A stretch of DNA of 64,000 nt from Phytophthora hibernalis (GCA_012656075.1 JAAKBF010000013.1:124001-188000), one strand, 5' to 3'. Shown: positions 46,760 to 57,917, numbered from the stretch's first letter. Notes: generated from the letters alone by a model not told the origin. Program-made: numbers and translations.

Positions 46760-47330
46760 TTCTCAAAGTTGCACCCATGCCCGCGTTAGTGCTGTCGCAG
46801 AGAGAAGTTGACTACGGCAACAGTCGGATCCTTCGGTATCGCGCGGCGCAGTCGCCACGCGGACACAACTCGACTCGCAATGTCGGACACAAGCACCGAG
46901 TGCACTGTCCTAGAGCCTTCCATTTCGTCGACGTACTTCGTGATAGAGAGCGACCTCAAACCTTGGGTTCCTAATCATTTGAACGGTGTCAACGAACCCG
47001 AGAACATCGAGAATATGAAAGCGTTTTTCACGCGGTAGGGGAAGACAACCAGTCACGCCAACACGCACGACGTTGTGCAGAGGTCGTGGTGCGCCTTCAT
47101 CTGCCGCTGGAACGCCGCGCGGGGTGAAGGGCTGTTCTTCGCGTTCCTGTTTGAAGATCGTGAAGCCGTGCCCAGCACTCACGCTATTATTAACGAGATG
47201 CAAAACAGCGTGTGCGAGCTCGCGTATCGCGAGATGCGGATCTGCTACGCGCATCCGGCCGAGGGTGCCCGAACTGCACGTCACGACTGTACCGTACGAC
47301 TTTTGACAAATGGGAGCGGCAGCTGATAAC
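46760..47330 (+). pseudogene. Remnant of an uncharacterised, possibly retroelement-related ORF
   Basis: Two frames together read TYFVIESDLKPWVPNHLNGV, NEPENIENMKAFFTR, then, after a stop, SWCAFICRWNAARGEGLFFA, FLFEDREAVPSTHAIINEMQ and LAYREMRICYAHPAEG. The composition is clearly protein-like, but I cannot assign a family. Nearby Gypsy remnants make a retroelement accessory ORF possible. Confidence 0.35.
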
Positions 47331-47379
47331 ATGACCGCTGGGAGTAGACGAGGACCGATGGATCGGACGTTACGACCGA

Positions 47380-47463
47380 GCGCGAAGTGAGCAGACTCGG
47401 GCGATAAGCGCGAAGTGAGCAGACTCGGGCGATAAGCGCGAAGTGAGCAGACCCGGGTGATAA
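47380..47463. repeat. 28 bp tandem repeat, three copies
   Basis: The unit is GCGCGAAGTGAGCAGACTCG followed by GGCGATAA. Copies lie at 47380-47407, 47408-47435 and 47436-47463; the third differs at two bases, and a partial fourth begins GCGCG. Confidence 0.9.
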
Positions 47464-48122
47464 GCGCGGTCGTTTACGAGGCGGGGAATGTGGACGCCCG
47501 CGCAGTCGCTCGCGTGACTGTTCGCGCGATCGTGGTCGTCAATGAGAAACTCGTGACCGCTCGCGCTCGCTTGCACGAGCGGTCTCGTGGTTGTTCCCAC
47601 GTCGGGGACATCTTTCTTCAGTCAGGCGCGCGGCTCCCACATATCATCTACCGCGGGTGCCCGATCCAGCGCATCCGATAGTGATTATCGGGTGCTCAGC
47701 AACCCTTCGCACGTATACAGGTACCGGGCTCCTGGTTCAAGCGCCTATTTGTGGTCAACAAGACGTTCCACGATCGAACGTGGAGTACCAGACGCATCAA
47801 CCAGCGATGGTCGAACTCCGTGGCGATACGTATCCTGTCGCGGTGGTCGTGGAGACTGTCGGATCTGAAGTGGGTGATGCTTCAGCGCGGCTGACGATTC
47901 AGCAGTACTTGATTATGATCCACTAGACGAGCGAGGCGAAGAGCGAGGTTCTGAACGATCAAGCGGCTGCTGATGCGGAACATTAGCGGGCATGCGCTAC
48001 TGAGAGCTCATCGTCGAAGTCGGAACAGAGACGCCAAGAGATGATGGGGTGTCTACGTCACCTGGAGCGCATCGTTCTCGGGGTGTCAAGATCGGCACCG
48101 TCCTCGCGTGAGGAGCGATAGA

Positions 48123-48700
48123 TCAGGTTGACTCGTCGCCAGCGCCGTCGTCAAGGTCGTTCGGTTTACGAGGAGGATCCCCGTTAGGGATTGTCGCAGG
48201 AACGTACGATTTGAGGCGTCCGACGAAAACGTCGGGAGCAGACACATCGCATAGAAATGGAGAGGGTGTAGGCACCCTCACTAACCTTGACAATCTTGAA
48301 TGGGTCGATGAAGCGCAGCGTGAGTTTGCTTGCTGGTGACTGACTGCCGTCGACTGGATGTCATTCATAGATATCAATACGCGTTCGCCTCGCCAGATGA
48401 ATATGGTGTTCTTTCGACCACATCGTTCCGCTTTTTCATTCTGCTTGTCAGCGGTGACTTGCAGCGCGTCACGGGCGAAGCGCGTGACGATCTGACGATG
48501 CAGCAAAAATCGGACACAGCTGCCGAGCTGATCGGTGTCGGTAGTTCCTGGGGAGCGAAGTTGGCGTGGTCCGATGCAGACTGGATGTACCGCCTCTCCT
48601 GCAACACCGTCGCACGCCAACTCCAGGACTGCCGTCGCACACCGTCTTCGTCAGACTTCTTCGCCAAACCGCTTCAAGACTGTTACGTAGTAGCACTCGC
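48123..48700 (-). pseudogene. Gypsy pol C-terminal fragment
   Basis: Minus-strand frames give VRFLLHRQIVTRFARDALQV, TADKQNEKAERCGRKNTIFI and WRGERVLIS, then CDVSAPDVFVGRLKSYVPAT. This matches the region after the integrase core of oomycete Gypsy elements (ADKQ...NADRxGRKN, G-D/E-RVLLS, FYVGRLKPY). Upstream pol domains are absent. One frame change occurs near 48.56 kb. Confidence 0.7.
48596..48690 (+). repeat. ~92 bp direct repeat, left copy
   Basis: The segment CTCCTGCAACACCGTCGC ... TTCAAGACTGTT recurs at 51872-51963 in the same orientation with roughly 80% similarity. The two copies bracket the Gypsy remnant at 49.4-51.3 kb. Confidence 0.6.
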
Positions 48701-49432
48701 CGTGTCAAGCTTCGATTCAAGCTTCGATTCAAGTTCAAGAGTTCAAGGGTAGGGTACTTATGGCCACATCGTGAGATGCGAGTATCCTGTGACTTTTAGA
48801 GCGAGGACATCGTGGGGAACACTAGGTTGCAAACGGGTTATTGTTTAAGCACGAACTAAACGTTCTGTGGCTAGTCAGTGTGGTTGTGAACCAGTTTGGT
48901 TTCTCGAAAGAATCTCCTTCTTTGGGGCTGTGGTTTAACGCTTTATTGATTTTTCCGCCATCGAAAACCAGCGAGGATAACTTTCTTTCAGAAACCTTCT
49001 TGGTCTTACTGGACCTACATACATTGCTACTGCAACTGTTTCAGTGTGGTTTGTTGGATTGGTAAGCGGAAAACTCGCGAGCCCGAATAATCGTTCGTAA
49101 ATACCACTGAAACCTTGACCGATCGCCATAAAGAGCTTGATATGCTGCGAAAGGACCTGTGGCTAACGACGGTAAAGCAACTTAAGGTTGTCAAATTGAT
49201 TCGGAACGAAATTCCGGATTGCAAAAATCAAGTGCAAAGAACGTCGTTCACGAAATTTCGGAACAGACGCGAAAGCTTATACAACGGCCCCAAACGCTAT
49301 TGGAAGGAACATTTGACCTCTCCGTCCAACTTTACAAGAAATGTTGTTAACAAGGAAGTTAGTCATTTTCTTAGGCTTTAGTTAGAGTTTCGGTAGAGTT
49401 ATAGTGACAGTGCTGAGAAGTCCGGTTGATAT

Positions 49433-50350
49433 GACCCAAAGCAGAGGTCGTGCAACTGAGCACCCGTCTCTGAGCCCTAGCCCTCGGCAACAGAGCAGAA
49501 TGAGCTCGCCGGGTGAAAAGGAAACCACACGCTCGAAAACACGTTCCAGATCACGCACGCAAGCACAGCCGAATGGGTCTAGTGCCAATACTGATGCTAA
49601 TTCGGTCGCACCCGCTCCCGCTGTAGCACCTGCACAACCAAATTCACTATGTCCATGCAGCAGCTACTAATGTATCTTACACAGCAGCAACAACAATATC
49701 AAGTCCAAGTGCAAGCCCAAATGCAAGTCCAAATGCAACAGGCGAACGAGCTTTTGAGTTTGTCGTTGCATCAAAAGACGAACACAAGAAGAAGGATCCT
49801 CTTGTGTATGAAGGCAAGTATGGCGAAAACATTGAATTGTGAATCTTTGCTACTGAGCAATACTACGCCAACAAGCGTCACATTATGGAAGCTGAGTCGT
49901 CAAACTTTGTAATTTGTGAAAGTCCGTGATGAATTGGTATCGCGCCTTTATCGCGGATTGCGAGCGCATGAGCGCTCACCAAACATGGTCCCAGTTCAAG
50001 CGTCAACGGCGTACGCGTTTCCGGCCCAAAGACTTCGAGTATGATCTTCGCGAACGGATATTTCAATTGAAAATATAGGAAACTATCCACGAATACGTCT
50101 CTAAGTTCCAAGACATTTTGTCTCAAAATGAGTTAGAGATAAGCGATCTAGATAAGCGTTGCTTTTTCCAGAATTGGTTGAGGGAAGAAACCGCGAAGCA
50201 GTGCAAAGAAGAGAGTCCGAGTACGCTTCAAGACGCCATGGAGATTGCCTCTAACTTCGAGTTTGCACATTACTCGGGTAAACCACCTCGCGTTCCGTCC
50301 AAGTCATCTCAGCTACCGGCCGAATCCGGTAAGCGTTCGTGTATTTCGTA
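49433..50350 (+). pseudogene. Gypsy element C: gag remnant
   Basis: The plus strand reads a Ser/Arg-rich start (TQSRGRATEHPSLSPSPRQQ), a Gln-rich stretch (LTQQQQQYQVQVQAQMQVQM), then, after frame changes, the retrotransposon gag domain: DPLVYEGKYGENIELWIFAT, RFRPKDFEYDLRERIFQLK, TIHEYVSKFQDILSQNELEI and FFQNWLREETAKQCKEESPS. The frame ends at 50350. Protease, RT and RNase H are missing; integrase follows about 110 bp later. Confidence 0.8.
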
Positions 50351-50460
50351 GTGTCATTGCCTGTCAGCACTGAAGATTTCGATTCTATAATGGTGATCTG
50401 ACAAAGCGAGCGAAGTTCGTTGCGACGAAGACAACGGACAGCACCACGGACATTGACAAC

Positions 50461-50816
50461 GTGTTCATGAAGAACTACGTAAAGGATTATGGTCTACCCA
50501 AAATCATTGTATCCGATCGAGACACCAAGTTTACGTCCACACTTTGGCAGAGTATTGTAAGTGCTCTTGGTTCGCAGCACAGCCAGTCATCGGCTTTCAG
50601 ACCCCAAAACGATAGACAAATGAAACGAACTATTCGATTTATCGGAGACTATCTTCGAGGTGTTGTCAACCTGGCTCAACATGATTGGGATGAATATCTC
50701 CACTATGCAGAAATTGCCTACACCCGACGTGTACACTCCACAATGCGAATATCGCCGTTCGAAGCGGATCTAGGATATGTTTCCTACATGCCAGATGATG
50801 TGGCATCAGATCTATA
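50461..50816 (+). pseudogene. Gypsy element C: integrase core remnant
   Basis: KDYGLPKIIVSDRDTKFTST holds the second catalytic Asp. HSQSSAFRPQNDRQMKRTIR marks the site where active integrases read NDGQ-ERT; here Gly is Arg and the catalytic Glu position reads Lys. WDEYLHYAEIAYTRRVHSTM and SPFEADLGYVSYMP follow. The zinc-binding module and the first Asp are absent. Confidence 0.85.
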
Positions 50817-50844
50817 GTTCAAGAAGTTGGAGAAATCAGCGTAA

Positions 50845-51320
50845 GTGTTTTTGCTTCAGCAAGAGACTCTACTCAAGGCCACACATGACCGTATGACCGA
50901 AGCGCAGAAACGTATGGAGTATTATTACGACAAGAAAATACTTGTTCAGAACTTCGAAGTCAACATCATGGTGCTGTTAGACGGGAAGAATTTGAATATC
51001 CGTCACAAAGGTTTCGCCCAGTCGAACAAACTTGCTCCACGATACATTGGAATGTTCCCATTGTTGAAAAAGATCTCGAAAGACTCGTATGAGTTGGGAT
51101 TATCGAAGGAATTGAAGTTGCAGCCAGTGTTTCAAACTTCGTTGCGGAAACCGTATCGCAAGGACCTAAAGCGAGGCAGCAAGTGAATAAGGTCGTGTTA
51201 GCCGATGGAACGGAAGGACAACTCGTTGAAGCTGTGATTAATGAAAGAATGTACAAGGGAAAACCGAAGTACAAGATTTGGTGGCTAGGCGAATTCAAAG
51301 CCAATGCTACCTGAGGGCCC
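50845..51320 (+). pseudogene. Gypsy element C: pol tail and chromodomain
   Basis: TEAQKRMEYYYDKKILVQNF and LNIRHKGFAQSNKLAPRYIG belong to the post-integrase segment. KPKYKIWWLGEFKANAT is the chromodomain core, preceded by VEAVINERMYKG. A stop replaces the expected Trp in WEPIENL. The pieces are in different frames. Confidence 0.75.
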
Positions 51321-52672
51321 ATTGAAAATCTAAAGCAGCCTCATTGACCTCTATAGGAAATCCAAGAAACGACCGAACCCATTTTTGAAGTAGGCGTCTA
51401 CTTGAAGGGAGGTCATTTGACGCAGTCGCCGTCCACAGAAGACATTGCCGCCGACGGTAACTACGTAATGTTGAACATGGAAATTTGTTTTGCATGTCTA
51501 CCGATAAATCGTGGCTCAAAAACATACAAGATAAAATCAAGGATCTGAAACGCCACATAATCAGCATGTCTGCAAATAAGGTTGTGGATCAAGACATTCA
51601 AGGATAAGATTAAAGATCTAGACCGTCCCATAATCACTAACTTGGTTGGTCGAAAATCATATAGATCTGTTAGTATCCAGTACGGTATCTGGAATTTTGA
51701 ATGAACTACAACTACACGGACGTTTTAGACAAATTTATTGGTAGAACAAATAGCAACTGGATTAGAGAATTATAGACTTTAGGATAGGACACTAGTTGGC
51801 CGCCAGGGCATCCGTAAAGAAAACAACTCAATCTCAATCACTTCACAATTTGATTTCAACAGTAACATCCTCTCCTGCAACACCGTCGCCCGCCAGCTCC
51901 AGGACCGCCGCCGGTCACCACCTTCGCAACACTTCCTCGCCAAGTCTCTTCAAGACTGTTGCATAATTAGGCCCCCGACGAATTTTAGTTGGACGACTGG
52001 AAGTTACTAGAAGGACTGACGGCTAAAACGCAACAGTTGGGTGCTGGTTTAATAATGTACCGCTGTTGAACTGCGTATTGATGTGCTGCGTTTGTACTGA
52101 TGCGGAAGGGAACCTGTGATCTAAAGTAATGTGGCCTTATTATGTTTGCCGCGACCGAAGTGATCATTTTCTTTGTGACCTAGTTCGTTTGCAATCAGTA
52201 CTAAAGTATACTATGTCAAACAACCTGATGTTGCTCCTTGTAGGATAAGAGACCTCGCGCATGGATCCTTGAAAGAGACTTGGGATTGGGCTACTGTTTT
52301 GGACAATTTTAGTCTTGGCAAAAAAGCATGGATGATTTTTGTAATTTCAGATTTTTAGGTTGTGCTAATACTGGGAGGACAGCTTTAGCTGGCTGAACAG
52401 CCTAACCAATTTAATTACACAGACTCGGGTCCCCCCAGGGTTTAATTGGCGAAGAGAGTGAGTACCGCGCCCAACTGGGACAGGGGAAAAGTGTCTCGTA
52501 TTTTAAATTACCCTCGTTAGATATATCCGTCCGGAGCGCTGTCGTATACCTCCGTGTATACCCACCCTCGCCCCTCATTTGGAAAGAAACCGGGGGAGGG
52601 AGAAAATGGACCGCGACCTACGGGTGAAGGCTGTGGCGAGGCCGCCACGCCAGCGAGGCTGAGACGCGGCTG
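51321..52672. other. Decayed 3' flank of Gypsy element C; no gene seen
   Basis: A diverged tandem pair (GATAAAATCAAGGATCTGAAACG and GATAAGATTAAAGATCTAGA) lies at about 51.53-51.63 kb. The right copy of the ~92 bp repeat is at 51872-51963. Nothing else is recognisable. Confidence 0.35.
51872..51963 (+). repeat. ~92 bp direct repeat, right copy
   Basis: It is the partner of 48596-48690, in the same orientation, and ends CTTCAAGACTGTTGCA. Confidence 0.6.
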
Positions 52673-53414
52673 ATGATCTCGCTGTCGCCGACGAATGTAT
52701 CCAGCGACGAGGAGTGGGTGGATTCTTCGACCGGGACCGCAAGCGACACGAGCAGCCAGTCCAAACAAGGACGCGCGGACGGGGCAGCCCACGCTCGGTG
52801 CGTTCAGGAGGGTGATGATCAGGACCTTCAGCAGCCTGAGGTGGAGGCTCCGCCCCTCCAAAGATTTGAGTTTCAGTCGTGGGAAGATTGAGAGCGCTAT
52901 CTGGGCGACTTTATGAAGGAATCGTACCAGGTATGCTATTGTTGTTGAATTGATGCGTTGTTTCTGACGTGTAATGAATGCTATATTTGTTTTGTGTTTG
53001 CTGATATAGTCTGCGTGTACGTACCAATAACACGGTGACAGCAAAAACAACCAAATCCGCTCGTCGGGGTCCAGGCAGCATTTATTGCCGGATGAGTGGG
53101 AGAACTACGGGGAGATCTTCATCTGCACACATTCCGGGATGTACAAGCCGCGTGGACAAGGCAAGAGGAAGTGTCTACGGTCGAGAGCCATGGAGTGCGG
53201 CGCTCAGGTATGATTGGGCTTGGTTGGGTGTATGTATGCTGAGTTGGGACTGATTGGATTCATTGTTTTATGTATGCTATTATTGAAGATTAAAGTAATG
53301 GATAGCTACAACAGCGGTATGTACGTTCTACTTGCGTTTGAAAAATTTCTGCGAGGCCGAGCCGCTGGGACACCTTGACAAGAAGACACTGCAGCGCCTG
53401 CGATACCGATAATT
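52673..53414 (+). pseudogene. MULE/FAR1-like zinc domain gene remnant with introns
   Basis: Start ATG 52673 (MISLSPTNVSSDEEWVDSST). The first exon reaches FEFQSWED, then an in-frame TGA, then ERYLGDFMKESYQ and a GTATGC...TATAG intron at about 52929-53010. The second exon holds LLPDEWENYGEIFICTHSGM and RKCLRSRAMECGAQ, with Cys and His spaced as in the FAR1-type DNA-binding domain of oomycete MULEs. One A appears to be missing before NNQIRSS. A second intron (GTATGATTGG...) follows, then FYLRLKNFCEAEPLGHLDKK and a TAA at about 53414. The transposase core is absent. Confidence 0.5.
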
Positions 53415-54703
53415 ACGTTTGTGCATGGAAGATTAAGCGAGACCCGCATCTAAGATCAATACATAAGTTCATCAAATTTACTTGTTGTACGGAATTTCAT
53501 TAAATGCTAACTCGAATACGCCATGCACGCTCAAATGGGGATGTCAGTTCAAGAGACTTGGTCGTTGAACGCAGCGCGCAAAGTTATCAGGCTGACCGCC
53601 AAAGTGCATTCCACACCGCTGATACACCAATAAACAGAGCGGACACATCATAATGTGACTTAACGTCCTTGTCCCCCGTCGACACCCGGCTCCCTGGTAT
53701 CCGGACGGACAGGCAAGCGTGTATATAGCCCTGGACTGGCTTCCTCGATTTTGGCTTGGTTTGGGTGTCGGTCGGGCGTCGGACGGGCTCGCTTGGGTGC
53801 AGGGGTATAGTTGGGTGCAGGAGGCTCGTCTGAGATTAGTGAGTTGGGCGCAGTACAACGTGCCATTGGCGAATGTCGCTTGAGTCCATATGTCACCGAT
53901 TGTGACTAAGGCCACACAAAATATTAGTGTATCTTGTAAATGGTGGTGTTCCGAATGTTGTTGGGCGAAGTAAGCTACATCTACCTTGTTTGAGCGCGAC
54001 AGTGCACTATCTTCGTTAAACGAGTCACGCAGTCGCTTTGGCCCACGAAGGTGAGCGAGTAGGTAAGATGTAGATTTGGATGTGCGTCAACGTTTCGATT
54101 CTCAGGACATGCTTCGCAAGCTATACTTGCGCATTCACCATTTCCTGCTCGGGTTGTACCCGGTGTGAACGGGAAGTTGTACATGGTGCTGCTAGGCTTC
54201 TCGGATGTGTTTGCAAACGCGTTTTCTCTGGCAAAGACAACAAGATGCAAATGCACCTGAAGCAAGAGCTGGTGGAATACCCGTGCTCCGATAATGATGC
54301 CTTCAACGAGATGCTCAAGGAGAGGCTTCGCTTTCAACATTACATAATTATCAGCGGTAAGGGCACACGAAAATTGAAAAATTCAATGAGGCGGGAACTT
54401 AATTTAAAAAAGAATCTTAGCCAACTGTCCTCCCAGCCCAATGCTACGCCTCTACACCTTTTACTGACCAAACTCGGACTAAATGGCAAGTAAACCCGGA
54501 CGAATGTAAAAAATATATTTCGGTTACGTTGGGTTACTTGTGTAGTTTACACCAACACTTCAAAAAGAGCAAGCAAAGCCGGAATGGCCCCAAGCAAACT
54601 CGGAATGAGATGAACTCATGTTCCATAGCGCATGTTCTTGTTTCTCTCGCGGTTATAACGTCTTTGTGGCAGTGCAATTTCATCCGCCCCACCAATGTAG
54701 GCG
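53415..54703. other. Region with unassigned ORFs
   Basis: Minus-strand 53660-53896 has a Pro/Arg-rich open frame (SDEPPAPNYTPAPKRARPTP). Plus-strand 54080-54493 (137 codons, KQELVEYPCSDNDAFNEMLK) is open but unassigned. Neither has a clear promoter, intron or domain. Confidence 0.3.
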
Positions 54704-55085
54704 TCATGCAGCGCATGATAACTCGCGCTGCACGCTCCAAGAATTGCATTTGACGCTCATCAGCTCACCATTTTCGTAGCGGTGAGCACCGCGACGTCTA
54801 TCGCAGATTGCCTCTCGATCAACTGCCAGAAAGCGCTTGACTTCCGACTTGAACACGCTGAAGCACCCCTCGATGGGGTTACATATCGGATAATAAGGGC
54901 CCAGTCTCAATAGCCCCATGTCCGCGTGTTCAACAACGCGCTGCTTAGTTTGGCTCTGCGTTGGTGCGTTGTCGAGGGCAATGGCAATCTTCTTGTCGCT
55001 AAAGCTCGCTCGGAACACCTCGGATTCTTTTACTTTTTGGTAGATCTCATCTACGAATTCAGCGTTGCAGTCCATCTGGATACTG
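54704..55085 (-). pseudogene. Tc1/mariner-type transposase, C-terminal half
   Basis: The minus strand reads CNAEFVDEIYQKVKESEVFR, KKIAIALDNAPTQSQTKQRV, LLRLGPYYPICNPIEGCFSV and FKSEVKRFLA. LDNAPT holds the second catalytic Asp and NPIE the final Glu of the DDE_3 domain. The N-terminal half is not upstream on this strand but lies next to it on the plus strand. Confidence 0.75.
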
Positions 55086-55089
55086 TCTC

Positions 55090-55570
55090 GCTGTAGACGA
55101 TGGTGGACAAGACCAATGCTGGAATTTACAACGCGTTGTCACGGCAGCAGCAATGGCGACCATGCTGCTCCTAGACATTGGGCTAAAGCTGTCACCCTCC
55201 ACAATTAGTCGGCATTTGGTGGGGATGATGTACACCGTCAAGCAGATTCGTATTGAACCCTCAACTTGCAATAACGACGCCAACAAAGCAAAGCGGCAGA
55301 TATACTGCTTCAACACCAAAACAAGGGCAACTGCGTCGTCTATTACGACGAGACGAACTACAGCGTATATTGCACGCGCAACCAAGGTCGAGCTAAGAAG
55401 CCCTTCAGCAGCAGCAATGCCTCTGCTGTAACCTTGGTCGACTTGGCACGCGTTCCTCCTCGCTTCAGGTTGACTCTACCGTCACAGGCGACCAAGTCGT
55501 ACGCACTGGACTTGGGGGAGCCGTCGCTCGCTGCAACACTCATCCAGTCGGGACGGTCAGCACGGTAGGC
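55090..55570 (+). pseudogene. Tc1/mariner-type transposase, N-terminal half, inverted
   Basis: Plus-strand frames give a helix-turn-helix-like part (LKLSPSTISRHLVGMMYTVK) followed, after a frame change near 55.31 kb, by NCVVYYDETNYSVYCTRNQG with RAKK. DETNYS carries the first catalytic Asp, and NQGRA matches the R-x-x-GRA motif of the family. The frame stays open to SYALDLGEPSLAATLIQSGR. Together with the adjacent minus-strand half it makes one transposase cut by an inversion at about 55.08 kb. Confidence 0.65.
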
Positions 55571-55896
55571 GTCGAGCACCCGTTGGCGTTCGAGCTTTGT
55601 GTGCGGTGACTAGCGAGGGGACTGGCGAGGGGACTGTCGAGGCATCTGCCCTGCGGAGAAGGTCGAGCTGCACTCCAGGCTCCGCTCCATGGTCCACTCG
55701 TTTTGGCGCGCGCGTGAAAGCTGAGCTCATTCCGACTTTGCTTGGTGCTTTGCTTGCTCTTTTTGAAGCGTTGCTGGCTTTATTATATGTCTGCGTCTTG
55801 TTATTAATATCTGTCGCAATATGTTGTTTTATTTTTTGAGAAAATCCATTTCGCTCTGCAGCTTCAGCGTCATTCGGAGATCGCCCATTGACCGGG
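55571..55896. promoter_or_regulatory. Upstream region of VPS4
   Basis: It contains a short GGGGACTGGCGAGGGGACTG duplication at about 55617-55642 and a pyrimidine-rich stretch (TTGCTTGCTCTTTTTG) before the ATG. It is the switch point from repeat block to gene island. Confidence 0.35.
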
Positions 55897-57917
55897 ATGG
55901 AGAACAAGTTCATCCCGCAGGCGATCGACATCGTGACAAAGGCCATCAATGAGGACAACAGCAAGAACTACCAGGAGGCCTTCCGCCTGTACAAGAAGGC
56001 ACTTGAGCACTTTATGGTCGGCGTCAAGTGTGCGTCGCGAGAGGGTGTACAGTACCGACTTCAATGTTGGAATGCAACTTACTTAATTCTTGACCTACAG
56101 ACGAGAAGAATCCGACGTCTAAGGAGATCATCATGAAGCGGGTGGAGGGCTACATGACGCGGGCGGAGCAGCTTCGAGGGATGCTGGAGAAGGAGAACGC
56201 GCCCAAGGCGGTGGCCGCCGCCGTGGACATGGACAAGTAAGTCTGTTTACCGTGCTTGATGCAGTTTTAATACTGAGGTTGGTGCGTGCAGAGCGGATAA
56301 GGAAGACGACGACGAGACGGACGCAGAGACAGCCAAATTACGCGGTTCCCTGGCTTGTACGTACACGATTACGGTTATTCGTGCTGCTGTTGCTGATGGG
56401 TGCGTGTTGGATGTTTTTGTTTTTGTGCAGCGGCGGTTGTGTCGGAGAAGCCCAATGTTAAATGGGACGACGTCGCTGGACTGGATGCTGCAAAGGAAGC
56501 GCTGAAGGAGGCAGTGATTCTGCCTGCAAGGTTCCCGCAGCTGTTCACGGGCAAACGCCGTCCTTGGAAGGGAATTCTGCTCTATGGGGTACGCTCATGA
56601 GCAATTACTGTAAGATTTGGTGAAGTATAGTGTGTGTTAATCTGCTTGTTGATGTTCCACGTAGCCGCCGGGCACGGGTAAATCGTACCTAGCACAGGCG
56701 GTCGCAACGGAAGCAGACGCCACGTTTTTGCCGTCTCATCTTCAAGCCTGGTCTCCAAGTGGCAAGGCGAAAGCGAAAAGTATGACTTCGCATTGGCGTG
56801 TTGGAATTCAAGTTTCAGATGCTGTGGCTAAATCAAACGTGTGCGCTATCATGCAGGCTTGTGAAGAACCTCTTCGAGATGGCGCGTGAAAAGAAGCCCG
56901 CTATCATTTTCATTGATGAAATCGACTCGCTGTGCTCGAACAGATCTGAGGGCGAGTGACTCTACACGTCGCATCAAGAATGAGTTTCTTGTACAGATGC
57001 AGGGTATGGGCAACAATCATGATGGCGTCCTGGTGCTTGGCGCAACGAACGTACCCTGGGAGCTTGATCCAGCCATGCGACGACGGTAAATACATGCTTC
57101 GAAGCACTACTTTATCTGATGGTTGAAGGAAGCTCGGTCATCTGTAGCTGACATTGCACTGTCGTCTGCAGATTTGAGAAGCGCATTTACATTCCTCTTC
57201 CTGAAACGGATGCGCGTAAGATCATGCTAGGAATCCACCTGGGCGATACTCCAAATGAGTTAAGCGATTCAAACTTCACTGCCATTGCGGAAAAAACAGA
57301 AGGGTACGTTGCAGCACCAATTTGTTCTTGGGGGATCGAGCTGATATTAGTTTGCATCCCCGTAGCTGCTCTGGTTCAGATATCTCGGTGCTGGTTCGAG
57401 ATGCGTTAATGGAGCCCCTCCGGAAGTGCCAACAAGCTCAATTCTTTACTCCGGTAAAAATGCGGTCGATCACCCGCTTCTGACGTGTGTACTGACAAAA
57501 TTATTTCCCGCCGCTCGCAGTGCAATGATAAGGCTCATCCCGTTCGAAACGGTCCGTTCTTGACACCCTGTGAAGATGACCCACCGTGCGCATACTGTCA
57601 CATGAAGCTTTCTGCGTGCCGTCCGAAGTGCCCCGATTGCAAGGCTCCATGTCGGCGTTGTGGGGCGCTGCGTATGCGCCTGTACGATTTGCCAGAGCGC
57701 GGCTACTCCGATGAAAAGCTGCGGCCGCCGATGATCTCAATGGTAATTCGCCTTTCTTGTTCCTTATCTTGATTAGCATGTGACTCACGCGTGCCTTCAT
57801 TGTTTTCAACGGAAGAGTGACTTTACACGCGTGCTGGAGCATTCTACTGCTACTGTTGCTTCGGACGAGCTCAACCGGTTCGTGAAGTGGACACAGGAGT
57901 TCGGACAGGAGGGCTAG
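55897..57917 (+). CDS. VPS4: VPS4 AAA ATPase, ten exons, Cys-rich insertion, two small frameshifts
   Basis: VPS4 disassembles ESCRT-III on endosomes and at membrane-scission sites. Exons: 55897-56029, 56101-56236, 56292-56356, 56431-56588, 56665-56779, 56857-57085, 57172-57303, 57366-57453, 57521-57742, 57816-57917; all introns are GT-AG and 55-86 bp. Corrected length is about 460 residues (human about 440). Residues 1-75 form the MIT domain (MENKFIPQAIDIVTKAINED). Walker A PPGTGKS is at 165-171 and Walker B IIFIDEID near 219-226; NEFLVQMQGMG and DPAMRRRFEKR follow. The end FVKWTQEFGQEG is the conserved C-terminal helix. Frame breaks: one T missing at 56725-56729 (before AVSSSSLVSKWQGESEK) and an AG missing at 56955-56956. 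Between LTPC and GALRMRLYDLP lies an insertion with nine Cys in the exon, including CAYC, CPDC and CRRC. The protein is cytosolic and membrane-recruited. It is tail to tail with HSP33, 79 bp apart. Confidence 0.93.
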
